Positions 1-10,062 of a stretch of 64,000 bases of DNA are shown piece by piece. The notes under the pieces were generated by a model that saw nothing but the letters and a program-made list of their open reading frames with translations, did no database searches and had not been told where the DNA came from. The DNA is from Gottfriedia solisilvae. Its GTDB lineage: Bacteria > Bacillota > Bacilli > Bacillales > Bacillaceae_G. Numbering within the stretch: position 1 is the stretch's first letter; each line of letters starts with the position of its first letter. The stretch covers positions 62,001-126,000 of the forward strand of contig NZ_NETJ01000001.1 of NCBI RefSeq assembly GCF_002128405.1, written 5' to 3'. The position numbers and the translations under genes are program-made.

Positions 1-1092
1 TAAATGGCCTGGGTTATCCTTTAGTGAAACTACGTTTTCACCAAGAGGAATTCTTAATTTTTGAAAATGCATGTTTAAGATTTCTGAGTTAAAGTCGTCT
101 TTTTCCGGATAATCACGTTCCCACTTTACTTCTTCAATACTTGGTCCTTCTATTTCAAGTGAAGGATGATTTCCTCCAACTACATATGGCCAGTCGTTTT
201 TCCACTCTAGTCTTTGAATAGCAGTCTCTCTTCCAAGTGGACAAAAGCCTCTTGGATCTAATAATGGTTGCCCTTCTCTTGGTAAAGGTCTTCCAGTTAA
301 ATGAACAAGAAACCATTCATCTGTATGGGTTTGGACAATTGATGCATGACCCGCTTTTTGCAGTGGAATTCTTGGTGAATGGAATGACGAAATTAATGGA
401 TTTTCTGGATGAACCTCATACGGTCCCTTTAATTGTTTGGATCGTGCAATTGTAGCTTGGTGATCATATTTCGTACCACCCTCAGCTGTTAATAAATAGT
501 AGTAACCATTCATTTTATATAAGTGTGGTGCTTCTGTTAGCTTAATATCCGTTCCTTTAAAGATCACTTCCGATTTACCGATCAGTTTCTTTTCTTCAAC
601 ACTATATTCTTGTAAAGAAATACCATAAAAATTATGATTTCCTAAACGATGGTCCCAAACCATATTAACTAAATACTTCTTACCATCTTCATCATGAAAT
701 AGAGAAGGGTCAAACCCTGTACTGTTTAAATAAATTGGATCAGACCATTCACCATCGATTGTCTCGCAAGTTGCAAGGTAATTATGACAATCCTTCCATT
801 GTCCTTCAACTACTTTTACATCCGTATAAATTAACCAAAACTGTCCGTCACGATAAGATAATGCAGGGGCCCAAATACCGCCTGAATCGGGATTTCCCGT
901 CATATTTAATTGACTCAAACGATTTAATGGTCTAGAGATTAGACGCCAATTTTTTAAATCCTTTGAATGATAAATTCCAACACCTGGAAACCATTCAAAA
1001 GTAGAAACTGCAATATAATAGTCTTCCCCTACTCGACAAATACTTGGATCCGGATTGAATCCCGGTAAAATCGGATTACGAATGATAGCCAT
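1..1092 (-). CDS. xynB: GH43 beta-xylosidase (3' end outside window)
   Basis: The reading frame is open from an ATG at 1092 to the window edge (364 codons), so the C-terminal part is missing. The start is supported by a GGAGGG ribosome binding site about 7 bases upstream. The protein opens [19 protein letters not shown], the five-bladed-propeller start of glycoside hydrolase family 43, with the catalytic Asp in NPDPS, a second Asp in GFDPSLF and the general acid Glu in TEAPHLY. The family removes xylose from non-reducing ends of xylo-oligosaccharides. No signal peptide is visible, so it should act in the cytoplasm on imported oligomers. It is the last visible gene of the xylose operon, 73 bp after xylB. 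GH43 also contains arabinofuranosidases, so exact specificity is inferred from context. Confidence 0.9.
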   Translation of the reverse strand, partial: MAIIRNPILPGFNPDPSICRVGEDYYIAVSTFEWFPGVGIYHSKDLKNWRLISRPLNRLSQLNMTGNPDSGGIWAPALSYRDGQFWLIYTDVKVVEGQWKDCHNYLATCETIDGEWSDPIYLNSTGFDPSLFHDEDGKKYLVNMVWDHRLGNHNFYGISLQEYSVEEKKLIGKSEVIFKGTDIKLTEAPHLYKMNGYYYLLTAEGGTKYDHQATIARSKQLKGPYEVHPENPLISSFHSPRIPLQKAGHASIVQTHTDEWFLVHLTGRPLPREGQPLLDPRGFCPLGRETAIQRLEWKNDWPYVVGGNHPSLEIEGPSIEEVKWERDYPEKDDFNSEILNMHFQKLRIPLGENVVSLKDNPGHL

Positions 1093-1165
1093 TTTACACC
1101 CTCCATGTTTATCTATTTATTTCATGCCATTATTAATTTTTACTGCCGTGTCAAAAAAGTTCACA

Positions 1166-2665
1166 CTACTTTCTAAATTCAAAAAGCTGCTGATTTAGCT
1201 CTTTTGTTTGTAAATAGACCTGTTTATAGATGATGTAGAGCTTTTCATACATTTTTACATTCTCTAAAACTGGCTTATATTCATTAACTGGTTTAATAAA
1301 TTCCTCTGCACAATTCTCTAATGAATCAAACCAGTTGCATCCGTATGCGGCAATCATTGCAGCGCCCATTCCTGGACCTTGCTCACTTGATAGCTTAATA
1401 ATTGTCGCGTTAAATATATCTGCCTGCATTTGTAGCCAAACTGGATTTTTTGCTCCGCCACCAATTGAAATGATTGAATCAATCTTTTTACCATTCTTTC
1501 GAAAAATTTCAATTGATTCATTTAATGAGAATGTAATTCCTTCCATTACTGCTCGTGCAAAATCACATCTTTTATGTGATGCGTCCATTCCAATAAAACT
1601 TCCTCTAATACTAAAATCAGCATGTGGAGTTCTTTCTCCAACTAAGTAGGGAGTGAATAATAAACCATTTGAACCAATTGAAACTTGGTCAACATCCTCT
1701 AGTAGCTGTTGAAAACTTTCATTTTCAGCGAATGTATCCTTAAACCAGCTTAATGAAAATCCAGCCGCCAACGTAACACCCATCGAGTAATAGGCATCTT
1801 CTTTTCCATGATTGAAATAGTGAACTTTTCCTTTAAAGTCTTGATCTCCATGTTCTTCGTAGGAAAGGACAACACCAGAAGTACCGATACTACATAATGT
1901 ATTACCTTCAGTTAAGATTCCGGAACCAATAGCCCCACATGCATTATCTGCGCCACCTGCGAACACTTTAACTTCTGGACTTAAACCTGTTTGATTTGAT
2001 ACTTCCTTTGTAATCGTTCCAATAAAGTCGTGTGACTCTACTAAAGGCGGACAAATCTCTAAGGAAATGCCTAACTTATTACAAATTTCCTCGCTCCATT
2101 GCTTATCCTTCACATTTAATAGTAATGTACCTGCTGCATCAGAAAATTCAGTGTGTATTCTTCCAGTTAAGCGATAACGAAGATAATCTTTTGGAAGTAA
2201 GAAAACTGCTGTCTGATTAAATAGTCCTGGTTCATTTTCCTTTACCCATAAAAGCTTTGGTAAAGTAAATCCTTCTAACGCAGGGTTTTTCGTTATTTCA
2301 AGTAAACGATTCTTTCCTACTACTTCATTGATAAATTCACATTGTTTTGTTGTTCTTGTATCATTCCATAAAATAGCATTTCGAAGATACTTATTTTCTT
2401 TATCTAGCAGAACCAATCCATGCATTTGTCCTGAGAAGCTAATGCCTTCAATATCATTTATATCTCCATCAAATCCACTGATTAAAGCAGATAGTCCATC
2501 AATCGTTTTTTCAACCCACTCTTCCGGATTTTGCTCACTATACCCGGATCTCTCTTGTATCAGTGGGTAGGCACGTGTAACCTCTTGACATACTTCTCCA
2601 GATTGATTAACTAATAAGATTTTTACTGCACTTGTACCTAAATCAATACCTAAAACGTATTTCAT
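1166..2665 (-). CDS. xylB: Xylulokinase
   Basis: FGGY-family carbohydrate kinase of about 499 residues that phosphorylates D-xylulose to D-xylulose 5-phosphate for the pentose phosphate pathway. The N-terminal ATPase-fold motif reads MKYVLGIDLGTSAVKILL. Other family marks are GISFSGQMHGLV, AILWNDTRT, an ADNACGAIGSG nucleotide-binding stretch and the C-terminal ISIGGGAKNPVW signature. A longer frame begins at an ATG at 2674, but AAGGA then overlaps that codon; the ATG at 2665 has the normal 8-base spacing and is preferred. It follows xylA by about 100 bp and precedes the GH43 gene, so isomerase, kinase and xylosidase form one catabolic unit. Confidence 0.95.
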   Translation of the reverse strand: MKYVLGIDLGTSAVKILLVNQSGEVCQEVTRAYPLIQERSGYSEQNPEEWVEKTIDGLSALISGFDGDINDIEGISFSGQMHGLVLLDKENKYLRNAILWNDTRTTKQCEFINEVVGKNRLLEITKNPALEGFTLPKLLWVKENEPGLFNQTAVFLLPKDYLRYRLTGRIHTEFSDAAGTLLLNVKDKQWSEEICNKLGISLEICPPLVESHDFIGTITKEVSNQTGLSPEVKVFAGGADNACGAIGSGILTEGNTLCSIGTSGVVLSYEEHGDQDFKGKVHYFNHGKEDAYYSMGVTLAAGFSLSWFKDTFAENESFQQLLEDVDQVSIGSNGLLFTPYLVGERTPHADFSIRGSFIGMDASHKRCDFARAVMEGITFSLNESIEIFRKNGKKIDSIISIGGGAKNPVWLQMQADIFNATIIKLSSEQGPGMGAAMIAAYGCNWFDSLENCAEEFIKPVNEYKPVLENVKMYEKLYIIYKQVYLQTKELNQQLFEFRK

Positions 2666-2709
2666 TCCACTCATCCTTTTGTCGTTTTTGAGAGTACAGT
2701 ATGAGAAAA

Positions 2710-2741
2710 ATGTGCTGGAAACATTGAAATTCCCAACACAT
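2710..2741 (-). other. Intergenic hairpin between xylA and xylB
   Basis: ATGTGCTGG and CCCAACACAT form a stem of about nine pairs with one G-U pair. No clear T-run follows. It could be an mRNA processing or stabilising element between xylA and xylB rather than a full terminator. Confidence 0.35.
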
Positions 2742-2763
2742 TATATGGCAATCCTCGATGTTC

Positions 2764-4098
2764 TTAGACTGTAGCGAATTCAGAAATCACTTCTAGTAAA
2801 TATTGGTTTAATACTGATTTTAAGCGTTCTTCTCTGCCAGATTTGTTTTGGATTTCTCCTAAATTTAAAGCATAAGCTTCAAGGGAATTGAAATTAGCTT
2901 TGTTCTCTACAATTTCTTTACCAATACCATAAGTAAAGCTGTTATAGCGATCCTCGATAAAGTTTTCAAATACTTTATCTTCAATTAGCTTATTCGCTAC
3001 TAATGTTCCAATCGCAAAGCTATCCATTCCTGCAATATGTGCATGGTACAGATCTTCCACGTCGAATGATCCTCTTCTTACTTTTGCATCGAAGTTTAGA
3101 CCACCTCTACCTAAACCTCCATTTTTTAAGATTTCATACATTGCTAATGTTGTAGAGTAAAGATCTGTAGGGAACTCATCTGTATCCCAACCGATTAGCT
3201 TATCACCTTGGTTTGCATCGACTGACCCTAGCATTCCATTAATACGAGCAACACGTAATTCGTGTTCAAACGTATGTCCCGCAAGTGTTGCATGGTTTGC
3301 TTCAATATTAAATTTGAAATGTTTATCTAGGTTATTTGCTTGTAAAAACGCTAGACCTGTTGCTACATCAAAATCATATTGATGCTTAGTTGGTTCCTTT
3401 GGTTTTGGTTCAATTAAGAATTGACCATCAAATTCAATTTCTTTTGCATAATCTACTGCCATGTGGAAGAAGCGGGCTAAGTTATCTTGCTCAAGCTTCA
3501 TATCTGTATTCATAAGCGTGTCATATCCTTCACGACCACCCCAGAATACATAGTTTATTGCACCAAGTTCTTTTGCAATTTCTAATCCTTTTTTCACTTT
3601 TGCTGCTGAATATGCAAATACATCTGCATTATTAGAAGTAGCTGCACCATTTACATAACGAGGATGAGTAAACATATTAGCTGTATTCCAGAGTAATTTA
3701 GTTTTGCTTGTTTTCATATAATCTTTTATCATTTCAACAATGATATCTAGGTTTTTGTATGTTTCACCTAGTGTATTTCCTTCTGGAGCTACATCTGAAT
3801 CGTGGAAACAGAAAAACGGGACGTCTAATTTCTCATAGAACTCGAATGAAGCTTCTACACGTGCTTTAGCAAGATCCATACCTGTTAAATGCTTCCATGG
3901 ACGTTGCATTGTTCCAGCTCCAAACGGGTCTGATCCATCTGCTGTAAATGTATGCCAATATGCAACAGAGAATCGTAGTAAATCTTCCATTTTTTGACCG
4001 TTAATGATTCTTTGTGGATCATAATACTTAAAAGAAAGTACATTTTTTGACTTTGGACCTTCAAATTTAATTTTATTAATGTTAGAAAAATAACTCAT
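2764..4098 (-). CDS. xylA: Xylose isomerase
   Basis: Cytoplasmic metal-dependent enzyme (444 residues, the usual length of the long group II enzymes) converting D-xylose to D-xylulose. Recognisable active-site segments in order are [12 protein letters not shown] (catalytic His), [32 protein letters not shown] (metal-binding Glu), [18 protein letters not shown] and GSVDANQGD (metal-binding residues). The ATG is preceded by AGGAGG at good spacing. Its first 17 bases overlap the end of the upstream epimerase gene, which indicates translational coupling. The next gene is xylB. No xylR-type ROK repressor is visible in the window, so control probably comes from the YesM/YesN-type system at the head of the locus. 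Confidence 0.97.
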   Translation of the reverse strand: MSYFSNINKIKFEGPKSKNVLSFKYYDPQRIINGQKMEDLLRFSVAYWHTFTADGSDPFGAGTMQRPWKHLTGMDLAKARVEASFEFYEKLDVPFFCFHDSDVAPEGNTLGETYKNLDIIVEMIKDYMKTSKTKLLWNTANMFTHPRYVNGAATSNNADVFAYSAAKVKKGLEIAKELGAINYVFWGGREGYDTLMNTDMKLEQDNLARFFHMAVDYAKEIEFDGQFLIEPKPKEPTKHQYDFDVATGLAFLQANNLDKHFKFNIEANHATLAGHTFEHELRVARINGMLGSVDANQGDKLIGWDTDEFPTDLYSTTLAMYEILKNGGLGRGGLNFDAKVRRGSFDVEDLYHAHIAGMDSFAIGTLVANKLIEDKVFENFIEDRYNSFTYGIGKEIVENKANFNSLEAYALNLGEIQNKSGREERLKSVLNQYLLEVISEFATV

Positions 4099-5104
4099 GT
4101 TTATTTCCTCCTAAAATAGTAGTTTTGGAATCTAACTTTTTATGTGAAACAACAATCCATGTACGCACTATTTTCTTATCTCCTGGCTCAATCCCTTGAA
4201 TACCCGTCAATTCTGCTTTTACATTAAGGTTTGGTGCATTTGTTACCCATGTATAGGGTTCTGGACATAAGAATCCACTTTTTCCATCTTTGTTATAAAC
4301 AACCCAATGTTTAAAGCTTTGATCAACGGTATAGTTAATTTCAATTCCTGATGAACCATATAATAGTTGAGCAGTTTGCAATCCCTTGTTGTTAGGATTA
4401 GATAAGAAAACATCATCTAACTTCATACCACTCAAACTCATCCCTTTGTTTAATTCATCACGGAATGAAATGTCTTCTAGTTCTCCCGTCGGTAAAAATC
4501 GTTCATTTAACTTCCAACGTTTATCGACTGAAAGCTTGAACAATGAGGTCTCTACAGGGAATAAGAAGCTAGTATGATAGCCAAATCCAAATGGGAGAAC
4601 TTCACTACTTTTATTCATAATTTCTGCTTTTTTAGCAAATAAATTATCGTTTAATATATAGCTCATTCGTATAATAAAATGATGTGGAAATTGGACCATT
4701 ACATCCTCATGCTTACTTGAATCAAATTTAGTTATAATGGAAATCGTTTCTTCATTTACCTCAATTTTAGAGACATCCCATTTTCTTGTATGAACAAAAC
4801 CATGAATATGATTTTGTTTGTCTTGCTCATTAATATCAAATTGGTATGTTCTTTCACCAAAATGAAACTTACCCTTATCAATTCGATTAGGTGGGAATAA
4901 AATAGGTGTTCCAAACAGAACTGGGTATTCCCAAAATTCCGCTGAAGAGGAAGGAACTCTTAATAGCTCTGTATTTGTTTTTTTATCAACCATCGATATC
5001 AAATTTGATCCCCATCCAGGAACAATGATGATCTCTAATTGTTCATTCCCAGCTTTGATGGCCGCCTCTTCTAAAAAAGAGATTTCCTCGACATAGTTTT
5101 TCAT
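4082..5104 (-). CDS. Aldose 1-epimerase family protein (mutarotase-like)
   Basis: A protein of about 340 residues with the aldose-epimerase beta-sandwich pattern: an early [20 protein letters not shown] stretch, a central [11 protein letters not shown] segment with the conserved His, FGFGYHTSF with the second conserved His, and a late [10 protein letters not shown] segment carrying the likely catalytic Glu. Such enzymes interconvert alpha and beta anomers of sugars, here most simply xylose, feeding the isomerase. The frame can start at a TTG at 5107, but the ATG at 5104 has better spacing to AGAGG. It overlaps xylA by 17 bp and follows the YesL-type gene. Substrate is inferred from the operon. 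Confidence 0.85.
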   Translation of the reverse strand: MKNYVEEISFLEEAAIKAGNEQLEIIIVPGWGSNLISMVDKKTNTELLRVPSSSAEFWEYPVLFGTPILFPPNRIDKGKFHFGERTYQFDINEQDKQNHIHGFVHTRKWDVSKIEVNEETISIITKFDSSKHEDVMVQFPHHFIIRMSYILNDNLFAKKAEIMNKSSEVLPFGFGYHTSFLFPVETSLFKLSVDKRWKLNERFLPTGELEDISFRDELNKGMSLSGMKLDDVFLSNPNNKGLQTAQLLYGSSGIEINYTVDQSFKHWVVYNKDGKSGFLCPEPYTWVTNAPNLNVKAELTGIQGIEPGDKKIVRTWIVVSHKKLDSKTTILGGNKHELFF

Positions 5105-5138
5105 CAATCTTCCTCTCCCAACTTTTCGTTCAAAAAAC

Positions 5139-5774
5139 TCATACTTTACTAATCTTATTTTGCTTTATTCCAATTCGATTAAAGCTATACATTCCACAAA
5201 ACATTAGAATCCATGCTACTGATACCATACTAAAAAATGGAATAAAGCCTGGTTGATAGACTAGTAAAAATAGAATCGCTAGTAAACTAATCAGCATAAG
5301 TAAGGTTATATGAAAGTGAAAAATGCTTAAAAACAACGCATTTTTCACATAATCCATCAGTTTAAATTCGTAATGGACATAAATCGGGAAAATGTAAAGT
5401 GTAATCATAAGATAAATAGCTGTAATGATTAATAGTGGTACGATCAATACGAATTGGACTGTTCCTTCAATCATTCGTATGAAAAAAACATCAAATAATA
5501 TAAAGGCTCCGCTAAAAATGAGTAGCATTCCTAGTTTATTGGAGTTTTTAAATTCCTTGCGATAAACAGTAAGAAATGTTCTCCAAATTGGAAAATCTGT
5601 TTCTTTTAGTATCCACTTACGAACGATTGTAAAAAGCGCTACTGTAGCTGGGAAAATTCCAAGGACGATTAAACCTGCTATAGAAAACAGGAACCATAGT
5701 AAATTGACGTATGCAAACCTCATAATCCATTCACATATCGTAAACAGTTTCCCCATTGTTTTACCAAATAGCAT
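5139..5774 (-). CDS. YesL/DUF624 family membrane protein
   Basis: About 211 residues with several hydrophobic helices and the N-terminal pattern of the YesL (DUF624) family (short FGKTMGKLFTICEWIMRFAY start followed by two membrane segments). Members commonly sit in operons with MalF/MalG-type permeases and YesM/YesN-type regulators; their role is not established, and a transport-accessory or membrane-assembly function is only inference. The preferred ATG at 5774 lies 8 bases after AGGGG; a TTG at 5777 is the next in-frame alternative. It is located between the second permease and the epimerase gene. Confidence 0.75.
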   Translation of the reverse strand: MLFGKTMGKLFTICEWIMRFAYVNLLWFLFSIAGLIVLGIFPATVALFTIVRKWILKETDFPIWRTFLTVYRKEFKNSNKLGMLLIFSGAFILFDVFFIRMIEGTVQFVLIVPLLIITAIYLMITLYIFPIYVHYEFKLMDYVKNALFLSIFHFHITLLMLISLLAILFLLVYQPGFIPFFSMVSVAWILMFCGMYSFNRIGIKQNKISKV

Positions 5775-5821
5775 CAAATCATCCCCTTTTTCTTAACTCA
5801 TTAATCGCTTTATCTTTTGTC

Positions 5822-6721
5822 TTACCCTTTTACAGAGCCAGATGCGATCCCTTCAACAATTCGATTACTTAAAATAAAGAAAGCAATTAGTATTGGTAGG
5901 ATACTAATGACTAAGGTTGCGCCTATAGCTCCCCAATCTGTCGTATATTGCCCAATAAAGTTTTGTATACCAACTGTTAGCGTTTTAAATTGATCTGAGC
6001 TAATGAATGTGTTTACAAAAACAAATTCATTCCAGTTGTAAATCATATTAATAATTGCCGCTGTAGCAATTACTGGTGATGTCATTGGCAACGTAATCTT
6101 AAAAAAGATATGGTTAATTGATGCCCCATCCATGATTGCCGCTTCCTCAACCTCCCTTGGAAGTGCCTCATAAAAACCAATTAGAATCATGATTGTGATT
6201 GGTAAGTTAAAGGCTGTATATGCAAGAATGACCGAAAGTGGGTTATCAATTAAGTTTATTTTTGTAAATGTATTAAATAATGGTATCAGCGTTGAATGAA
6301 CTGGAATCATTAAACCGACCATAAATAATCCAAGGACAAGCTTACTTGCTTTCCAATTCATTCTTGTAATCGCAAAGGTTACCATGCTCGCTAAAACAAC
6401 TGTCAAAACTACTGCTGCAATTGTATAAGTTACACTGTTAAAGAAATAGAGACTAATGTTTCCTTCAGTCCAAACCTTTGTGTAGTTCTCCCATTTGGGA
6501 TTCTCTGGTAAAGAAAAAGGAGACATGTTGAATACTTCTTGGTTATTTTTTAATGAAAAAAGAAATAGCCAGATGATCGGAAAAATTTGAAATACCGCTA
6601 CGACTATAAGGAAAAGATACATAAGCCCATATGCAATTCGACTCAGCGTACTACTTTTGTCTAGACTTGTTTTCTTTTCTGATACAATGGCTTGAGATCC
6701 TGTAGCTTTTACCGTATCCAC
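5822..6721 (-). CDS. ABC sugar transporter permease, MalG/AraQ type
   Basis: A 299-residue inner-membrane permease with six predicted helices and the EAA loop that contacts the ATPase (EEAAIMDGASINHIFFKITLP). It pairs with the permease encoded just upstream (18 bp gap) and with the lipoprotein at 7865-9172 in a CUT1-type importer for oligosaccharides, likely xylo-oligosaccharides. No ATPase gene is present here, which is usual in Bacillaceae where an MsmX-type ATPase encoded elsewhere serves several importers. It starts at a GTG preceded by AAAGGGGG. Confidence 0.92.
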   Translation of the reverse strand: MDTVKATGSQAIVSEKKTSLDKSSTLSRIAYGLMYLFLIVVAVFQIFPIIWLFLFSLKNNQEVFNMSPFSLPENPKWENYTKVWTEGNISLYFFNSVTYTIAAVVLTVVLASMVTFAITRMNWKASKLVLGLFMVGLMIPVHSTLIPLFNTFTKINLIDNPLSVILAYTAFNLPITIMILIGFYEALPREVEEAAIMDGASINHIFFKITLPMTSPVIATAAIINMIYNWNEFVFVNTFISSDQFKTLTVGIQNFIGQYTTDWGAIGATLVISILPILIAFFILSNRIVEGIASGSVKG

Positions 6722-6739
6722 CTAAAATCCCCCTTTCTT

Positions 6740-7615
6740 TTAATAAATGTCATCATTCGATTCAGTAAATTTACGTATAACCCAAGTAGCAACTAAACAG
6801 ATAACTAATAAGAAGAATCCAATTGCACTTGCATAACCAAAGTCAAATCCTTTAAATGCTTTTTGATACATATAGGAAGCCATTACTTCACTAGAACCAT
6901 TTGGACCTCCACCAGTCATTACGTAAATTAAGTCAAAGTATTTAAGTGATCCTACAACAGCAAGAACAATTGTTACTTTTACGACGTTCATTATTAAAGG
7001 TAATTTTATTTTTAAGGCAATTTGTATTGGGGTTGCCCCATCTATTCTCGCAGCTTCAATCAGTGAATCTGGGATGTTTTTAAGTGCTGCATAGTAAATA
7101 AGAATGTAGAACCCAGCATACTGCCAAATAATCGGAATAATGATCGCATATAAAGCTAAATTTGTTTCCGCTAACCATGCAGGCGGATTATCTACTCCAA
7201 GAGATACAAGGAGACTATTTAATATTCCATTTGTTGGGTGATAAATCTTTAGCCAAAGCTGAGCAATTGCAACAGAGGCAAGTAGCATTGGAATTAAATA
7301 AATTTTTCTCAGCAGGTCTGCACCTTTAATTTTTCCAGCAAGTATAAATGAGATGAACAAGTATCCTATTAAACTAACTGCCGAAAATACTGCTAATAAA
7401 AATGAGTGGAAGGCACTTTGCCAAAAAAGAGGATCATATAATAAGTGGGAATAATTCTTTAAGCCAATGAATTCCTTTTCCCCAATCCCATTCCATTTCA
7501 TTAAGCCAAAATATCCCGTTTGTGCGATTGGAACATAAATCAAAGCAAGGATTAGAAAAAGAGCTGGTGCAATATAAAGAGCAATTATTTTTTTATTAGA
7601 CATAGCTTTATTCAT
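6740..7615 (-). CDS. ABC sugar transporter permease, MalF/UgpA type
   Basis: A 291-residue permease with an N-terminal cytoplasmic stub, six hydrophobic helices and the EAA loop near residues 188-205 (LIEAARIDGATPIQIALKIK). It is the first permease of the importer and is translated from an ATG behind AAGGAG. About 250 bp separate it from the binding-protein gene upstream; that gap contains a hairpin and a GC-rich repeat, which could lower permease expression relative to the binding protein. Substrate is inferred from the xylose enzymes downstream. Confidence 0.92.
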   Translation of the reverse strand: MNKAMSNKKIIALYIAPALFLILALIYVPIAQTGYFGLMKWNGIGEKEFIGLKNYSHLLYDPLFWQSAFHSFLLAVFSAVSLIGYLFISFILAGKIKGADLLRKIYLIPMLLASVAIAQLWLKIYHPTNGILNSLLVSLGVDNPPAWLAETNLALYAIIIPIIWQYAGFYILIYYAALKNIPDSLIEAARIDGATPIQIALKIKLPLIMNVVKVTIVLAVVGSLKYFDLIYVMTGGGPNGSSEVMASYMYQKAFKGFDFGYASAIGFFLLVICLVATWVIRKFTESNDDIY

Positions 7616-7649
7616 TTCGTTTCAACTCCTTCCCCTGTATTTGAAGAAA

Positions 7650-7682
7650 AAGGGACATACCAAAACGTAATCGATATGCCCT
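7650..7682 (-). terminator. Attenuator-like hairpin between binding-protein and permease genes
   Basis: On the minus strand AGGGCATA pairs with TATGTCCCT (one bulged base) and is followed by TTTTT. It lies about 180 bp downstream of the binding-protein stop and 35 bp before the permease start, in the middle of an apparent operon. Partial termination here would give more binding protein than permease, a common arrangement for ABC importers. Confidence 0.5.
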
Positions 7683-7740
7683 ATTTAAGTAATAACTGCT
7701 TTCTTAACTTTGTTACCATTTAGGAAGTATGTTCGTTTTT

Positions 7741-7843
7741 TTCCACTCCAGTATGCTCGTTTTCCTTGGGGAGGGCTAAGCTACCTCGGCGTTTAGCTCC
7801 TGGGAGGATTCACAGGAGTCTCGCCCCTTACGCTACGATCAAC
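7741..7843. repeat. GC-rich dispersed-repeat-like element
   Basis: A stretch of about 100 bp, clearly richer in G and C than its surroundings. It starts with TTCCACTCCAGTATGCTCG, contains GGGGAGGGCTAAG, the short stems GCTAA/TTAGC and CCTG/CAGG, and ends ACGCTACGATCAACG. This layout resembles an intergenic repeat that I recall from many Bacillaceae genomes (CGCTTTCC... CGCCCTCCGCTCCAATCAAC type). Recognition is from memory, not from a search. It may be a relic mobile element or a structured RNA region. It interrupts the xylose operon between the binding-protein and permease genes. Confidence 0.6.
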
Positions 7844-7864
7844 GATTCATATTAAAATCAGAAA

Positions 7865-9172
7865 TTATTTTTCTTCAGCTTTTAATGCTTCCTCATGTTG
7901 TTTTGCAAAATCTTTTGGTTTTACTTCATTTCCAAATAGGGATTGAATTAAGTTTAAATGTGTTTCTGCAACTGATGCGCTCATCTGAACGTCAGCAAAT
8001 AGTGTTAAGTTACTTGCGTTATTTAATTCGTTTAATACATCAATATAAAGTGGTGGTAAATCAACTTTTGAAGTATCAACCTTTGTAGCTGGGATTACAC
8101 CTGCTTTTTCAACAGATTGTTCTCCCCATTTTTCAACAAAGAATTTTACAAAGTCTTTTGCTTCATCTTTTACTTTTGAATGTTCTGCTACGAATAAACC
8201 AACACCAGGTCCGCCTACCCAGCTATTTACGTTACCTTTTCCACCTTCATAAGTAGGGAATTTAAAGAATCCTACATTATCACGGAAATCTTTTGGAATT
8301 TCTTCATTCGTTGTAAAGTTTGGAAGCTCCCATGTTCCCATTAAGTACATCGCAGCATTTCCATTTAAGAACTCAGATTTTCCTTCATCATTAGATAACC
8401 CATTGAATCCTTTATTAAACGCATCTTTTTTCACTAGGGTTTGAACTTCTTGTGCAGCCGATACAAGTGCTGGATCTTCAAACGATCCTGTACGATTAAT
8501 TGCTTTGTTTAATACTTCAGCTCCACCAATTCGGTCAGCTAAGTACATATACCATAATGAACCTGTCCAACGATCCTTGTTTCCAAGGGCAATTGGAGCA
8601 ACTCCATTTTTTTCTAACGTTTTTACAACATTTTGGAACTCGCTATAAGTTTGAGGCACTTCAAGATTGTATTTTTCAAAAATAGCTTTATTGTAATAAA
8701 TTGGAGCGATGTTCAATTCTAGAGGTAAGCCATATGTTTTACCGTCTAGTGCGTAAGCTTCAGTCGTACCACTTACAAAAGAATCTTTTAAACCGTCATT
8801 TAACACATCATCTAAATCTGCAAAAAGACCACCTTGAACAAAAGGAGTCATATATCCTGCTGCCCATGTAAACCCGACATCAGGAAGTTCGTTAGAAGAA
8901 GAAAGTACTTTAATTTTGTTCTTGTATTGTTCATTTTCAAGAACCTCTACTTCAATTTTTACATCCTTGTGTTCTGCTTCATATTGCTTAATAATGTCTG
9001 ATACAATTAAATTTTGCTGTTTAGAACTGCCAGCTGGCCAAAGGTGCATAAACTTAATCACTTTTTTGGAATCGCTTTCAGTAGAGGCATTATTAGAACT
9101 GCCACAGCCAGTTAAAACAGCCGTCAAAACTAGAACAAGTGCAAGCATTAATGAATACGCTTTCTTAAACAT
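7865..9172 (-). CDS. Sugar-binding lipoprotein of ABC importer (family 1 SBP)
   Basis: About 435 residues. The preferred ATG at 9172 gives a typical lipoprotein signal (MFKKAYSLMLALVLVLTAVL followed by TGCGSS), so the mature protein would be anchored through Cys on the outer face of the membrane. The longer frame to 9220 would put 16 extra residues before this signal and is disfavoured; GGGGG lies upstream of 9172. The mature part has the extracellular solute-binding family 1 pattern (KFMHLWPAGSSKQQN, GLPLELNIAPIYYNKAIFEK, FLNGNAAMYLMGTWELPNF). It should deliver xylose-containing oligomers to the two permeases downstream. A terminator precedes it, so it probably has its own promoter under YesN-type control. 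Confidence 0.92.
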   Translation of the reverse strand: MFKKAYSLMLALVLVLTAVLTGCGSSNNASTESDSKKVIKFMHLWPAGSSKQQNLIVSDIIKQYEAEHKDVKIEVEVLENEQYKNKIKVLSSSNELPDVGFTWAAGYMTPFVQGGLFADLDDVLNDGLKDSFVSGTTEAYALDGKTYGLPLELNIAPIYYNKAIFEKYNLEVPQTYSEFQNVVKTLEKNGVAPIALGNKDRWTGSLWYMYLADRIGGAEVLNKAINRTGSFEDPALVSAAQEVQTLVKKDAFNKGFNGLSNDEGKSEFLNGNAAMYLMGTWELPNFTTNEEIPKDFRDNVGFFKFPTYEGGKGNVNSWVGGPGVGLFVAEHSKVKDEAKDFVKFFVEKWGEQSVEKAGVIPATKVDTSKVDLPPLYIDVLNELNNASNLTLFADVQMSASVAETHLNLIQSLFGNEVKPKDFAKQHEEALKAEEK

Positions 9173-9221
9173 GTCAAACCCCCATTTTTTTAGATTTTCG
9201 TTACAATTAAATTCTAGCATT

Positions 9222-9252
9222 AAAAAAAAATCGCAGTAAGGTAACCGCGATT
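9222..9252 (-). terminator. Terminator after the YesN-type regulator
   Basis: Minus-strand stem AATCGCGGT/ACTGCGATT (loop TACCTT, one G-T pair) followed directly by nine T residues. It sits between the regulator stop and the binding-protein start and separates regulatory from structural transcription. Confidence 0.8.
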
Positions 9253-9265
9253 GGATAAAATTCCA

Positions 9266-10060
9266 CTATTTTTGGATTAAAGGTTCATCAAGCTCTGTAA
9301 TCTTTCTAAATTTACTTGGAGTAATTCCCTCGTAATCTTTAAAGATTTTGATAAAATATTTAGCTGTTTGATACCCTACTTCTAGAGCAATCTCTTCAAT
9401 TTGCAGGTCAGTTGTTAATAAACGATTTTTTGCAAGTTGAAGTCTTTTTCTTGTCAAATATTCACTAAATGTAAGACCGATTTGCTCTTTAAATAAAACA
9501 CTAAAATAGCTTGCATTTAAATGCACTGCTTCTGAAACTTCTTTTAACGAAATTTGTTTATTAATATTTTCATTGATAAAATTCTTTGCTTCTTTAATTG
9601 AATTTGATTGGTTCTCTGAACGATCAATTTTTAATAATTTTTGATCAGCTACCTTTTCCATATATTCAATACGTTCAATACTTGCTTCTCTTTCCAAAGC
9701 CTGCTCTATTGCTTCAATTAACTTTTGCTTACTGACTGGTTTTAATAGATAATTTACAACTCCGAGCCGTATGGCTTCCTGTGCATATTCAAAATCAGGA
9801 TGACCCGAAATAATAATCGATACAAATTTATGACCTTTATTTTTAAGGGTTTCTAAGAGCTTTAGGCCATCCATTTCAGGCATGCAAATATCCGTAACTA
9901 GTAAATGAATTTTTGTTTTGCTCATCAAATCAAATGTATCTTGACCATTTGCAGCACTTAAAATTTCATATGTACCACTAGACCATTTTTCTAAAGTTTT
10001 CTTTAGACCTTGTCTAGTAGCTTGTTCATCATCAACAATCAGAATCGTCTTGGAATCCAT
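9266..10060 (-). CDS. Response regulator, YesN type (REC plus AraC HTH)
   Basis: A 264-residue regulator. Residues 1-125 form a receiver domain with acidic pocket DD at 10-11, phosphorylation site Asp57 in LLVTDICMPEMDG and a conserved Lys in NYLLKPVSK. Residues about 160-255 form an AraC-type double helix-turn-helix (INKQISLKEVSEAVHLNASY and EIALEVGYQTAKYFIKIFKD). The gene begins 2 bp after the kinase gene and is clearly co-transcribed with it. In Bacillaceae such pairs sense an extracellular oligosaccharide and activate the adjacent importer; activation of the downstream xylose operon is inferred from position. Confidence 0.93.
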   Translation of the reverse strand: MDSKTILIVDDEQATRQGLKKTLEKWSSGTYEILSAANGQDTFDLMSKTKIHLLVTDICMPEMDGLKLLETLKNKGHKFVSIIISGHPDFEYAQEAIRLGVVNYLLKPVSKQKLIEAIEQALEREASIERIEYMEKVADQKLLKIDRSENQSNSIKEAKNFINENINKQISLKEVSEAVHLNASYFSVLFKEQIGLTFSEYLTRKRLQLAKNRLLTTDLQIEEIALEVGYQTAKYFIKIFKDYEGITPSKFRKITELDEPLIQK

Positions 10061-10062
10061 TT

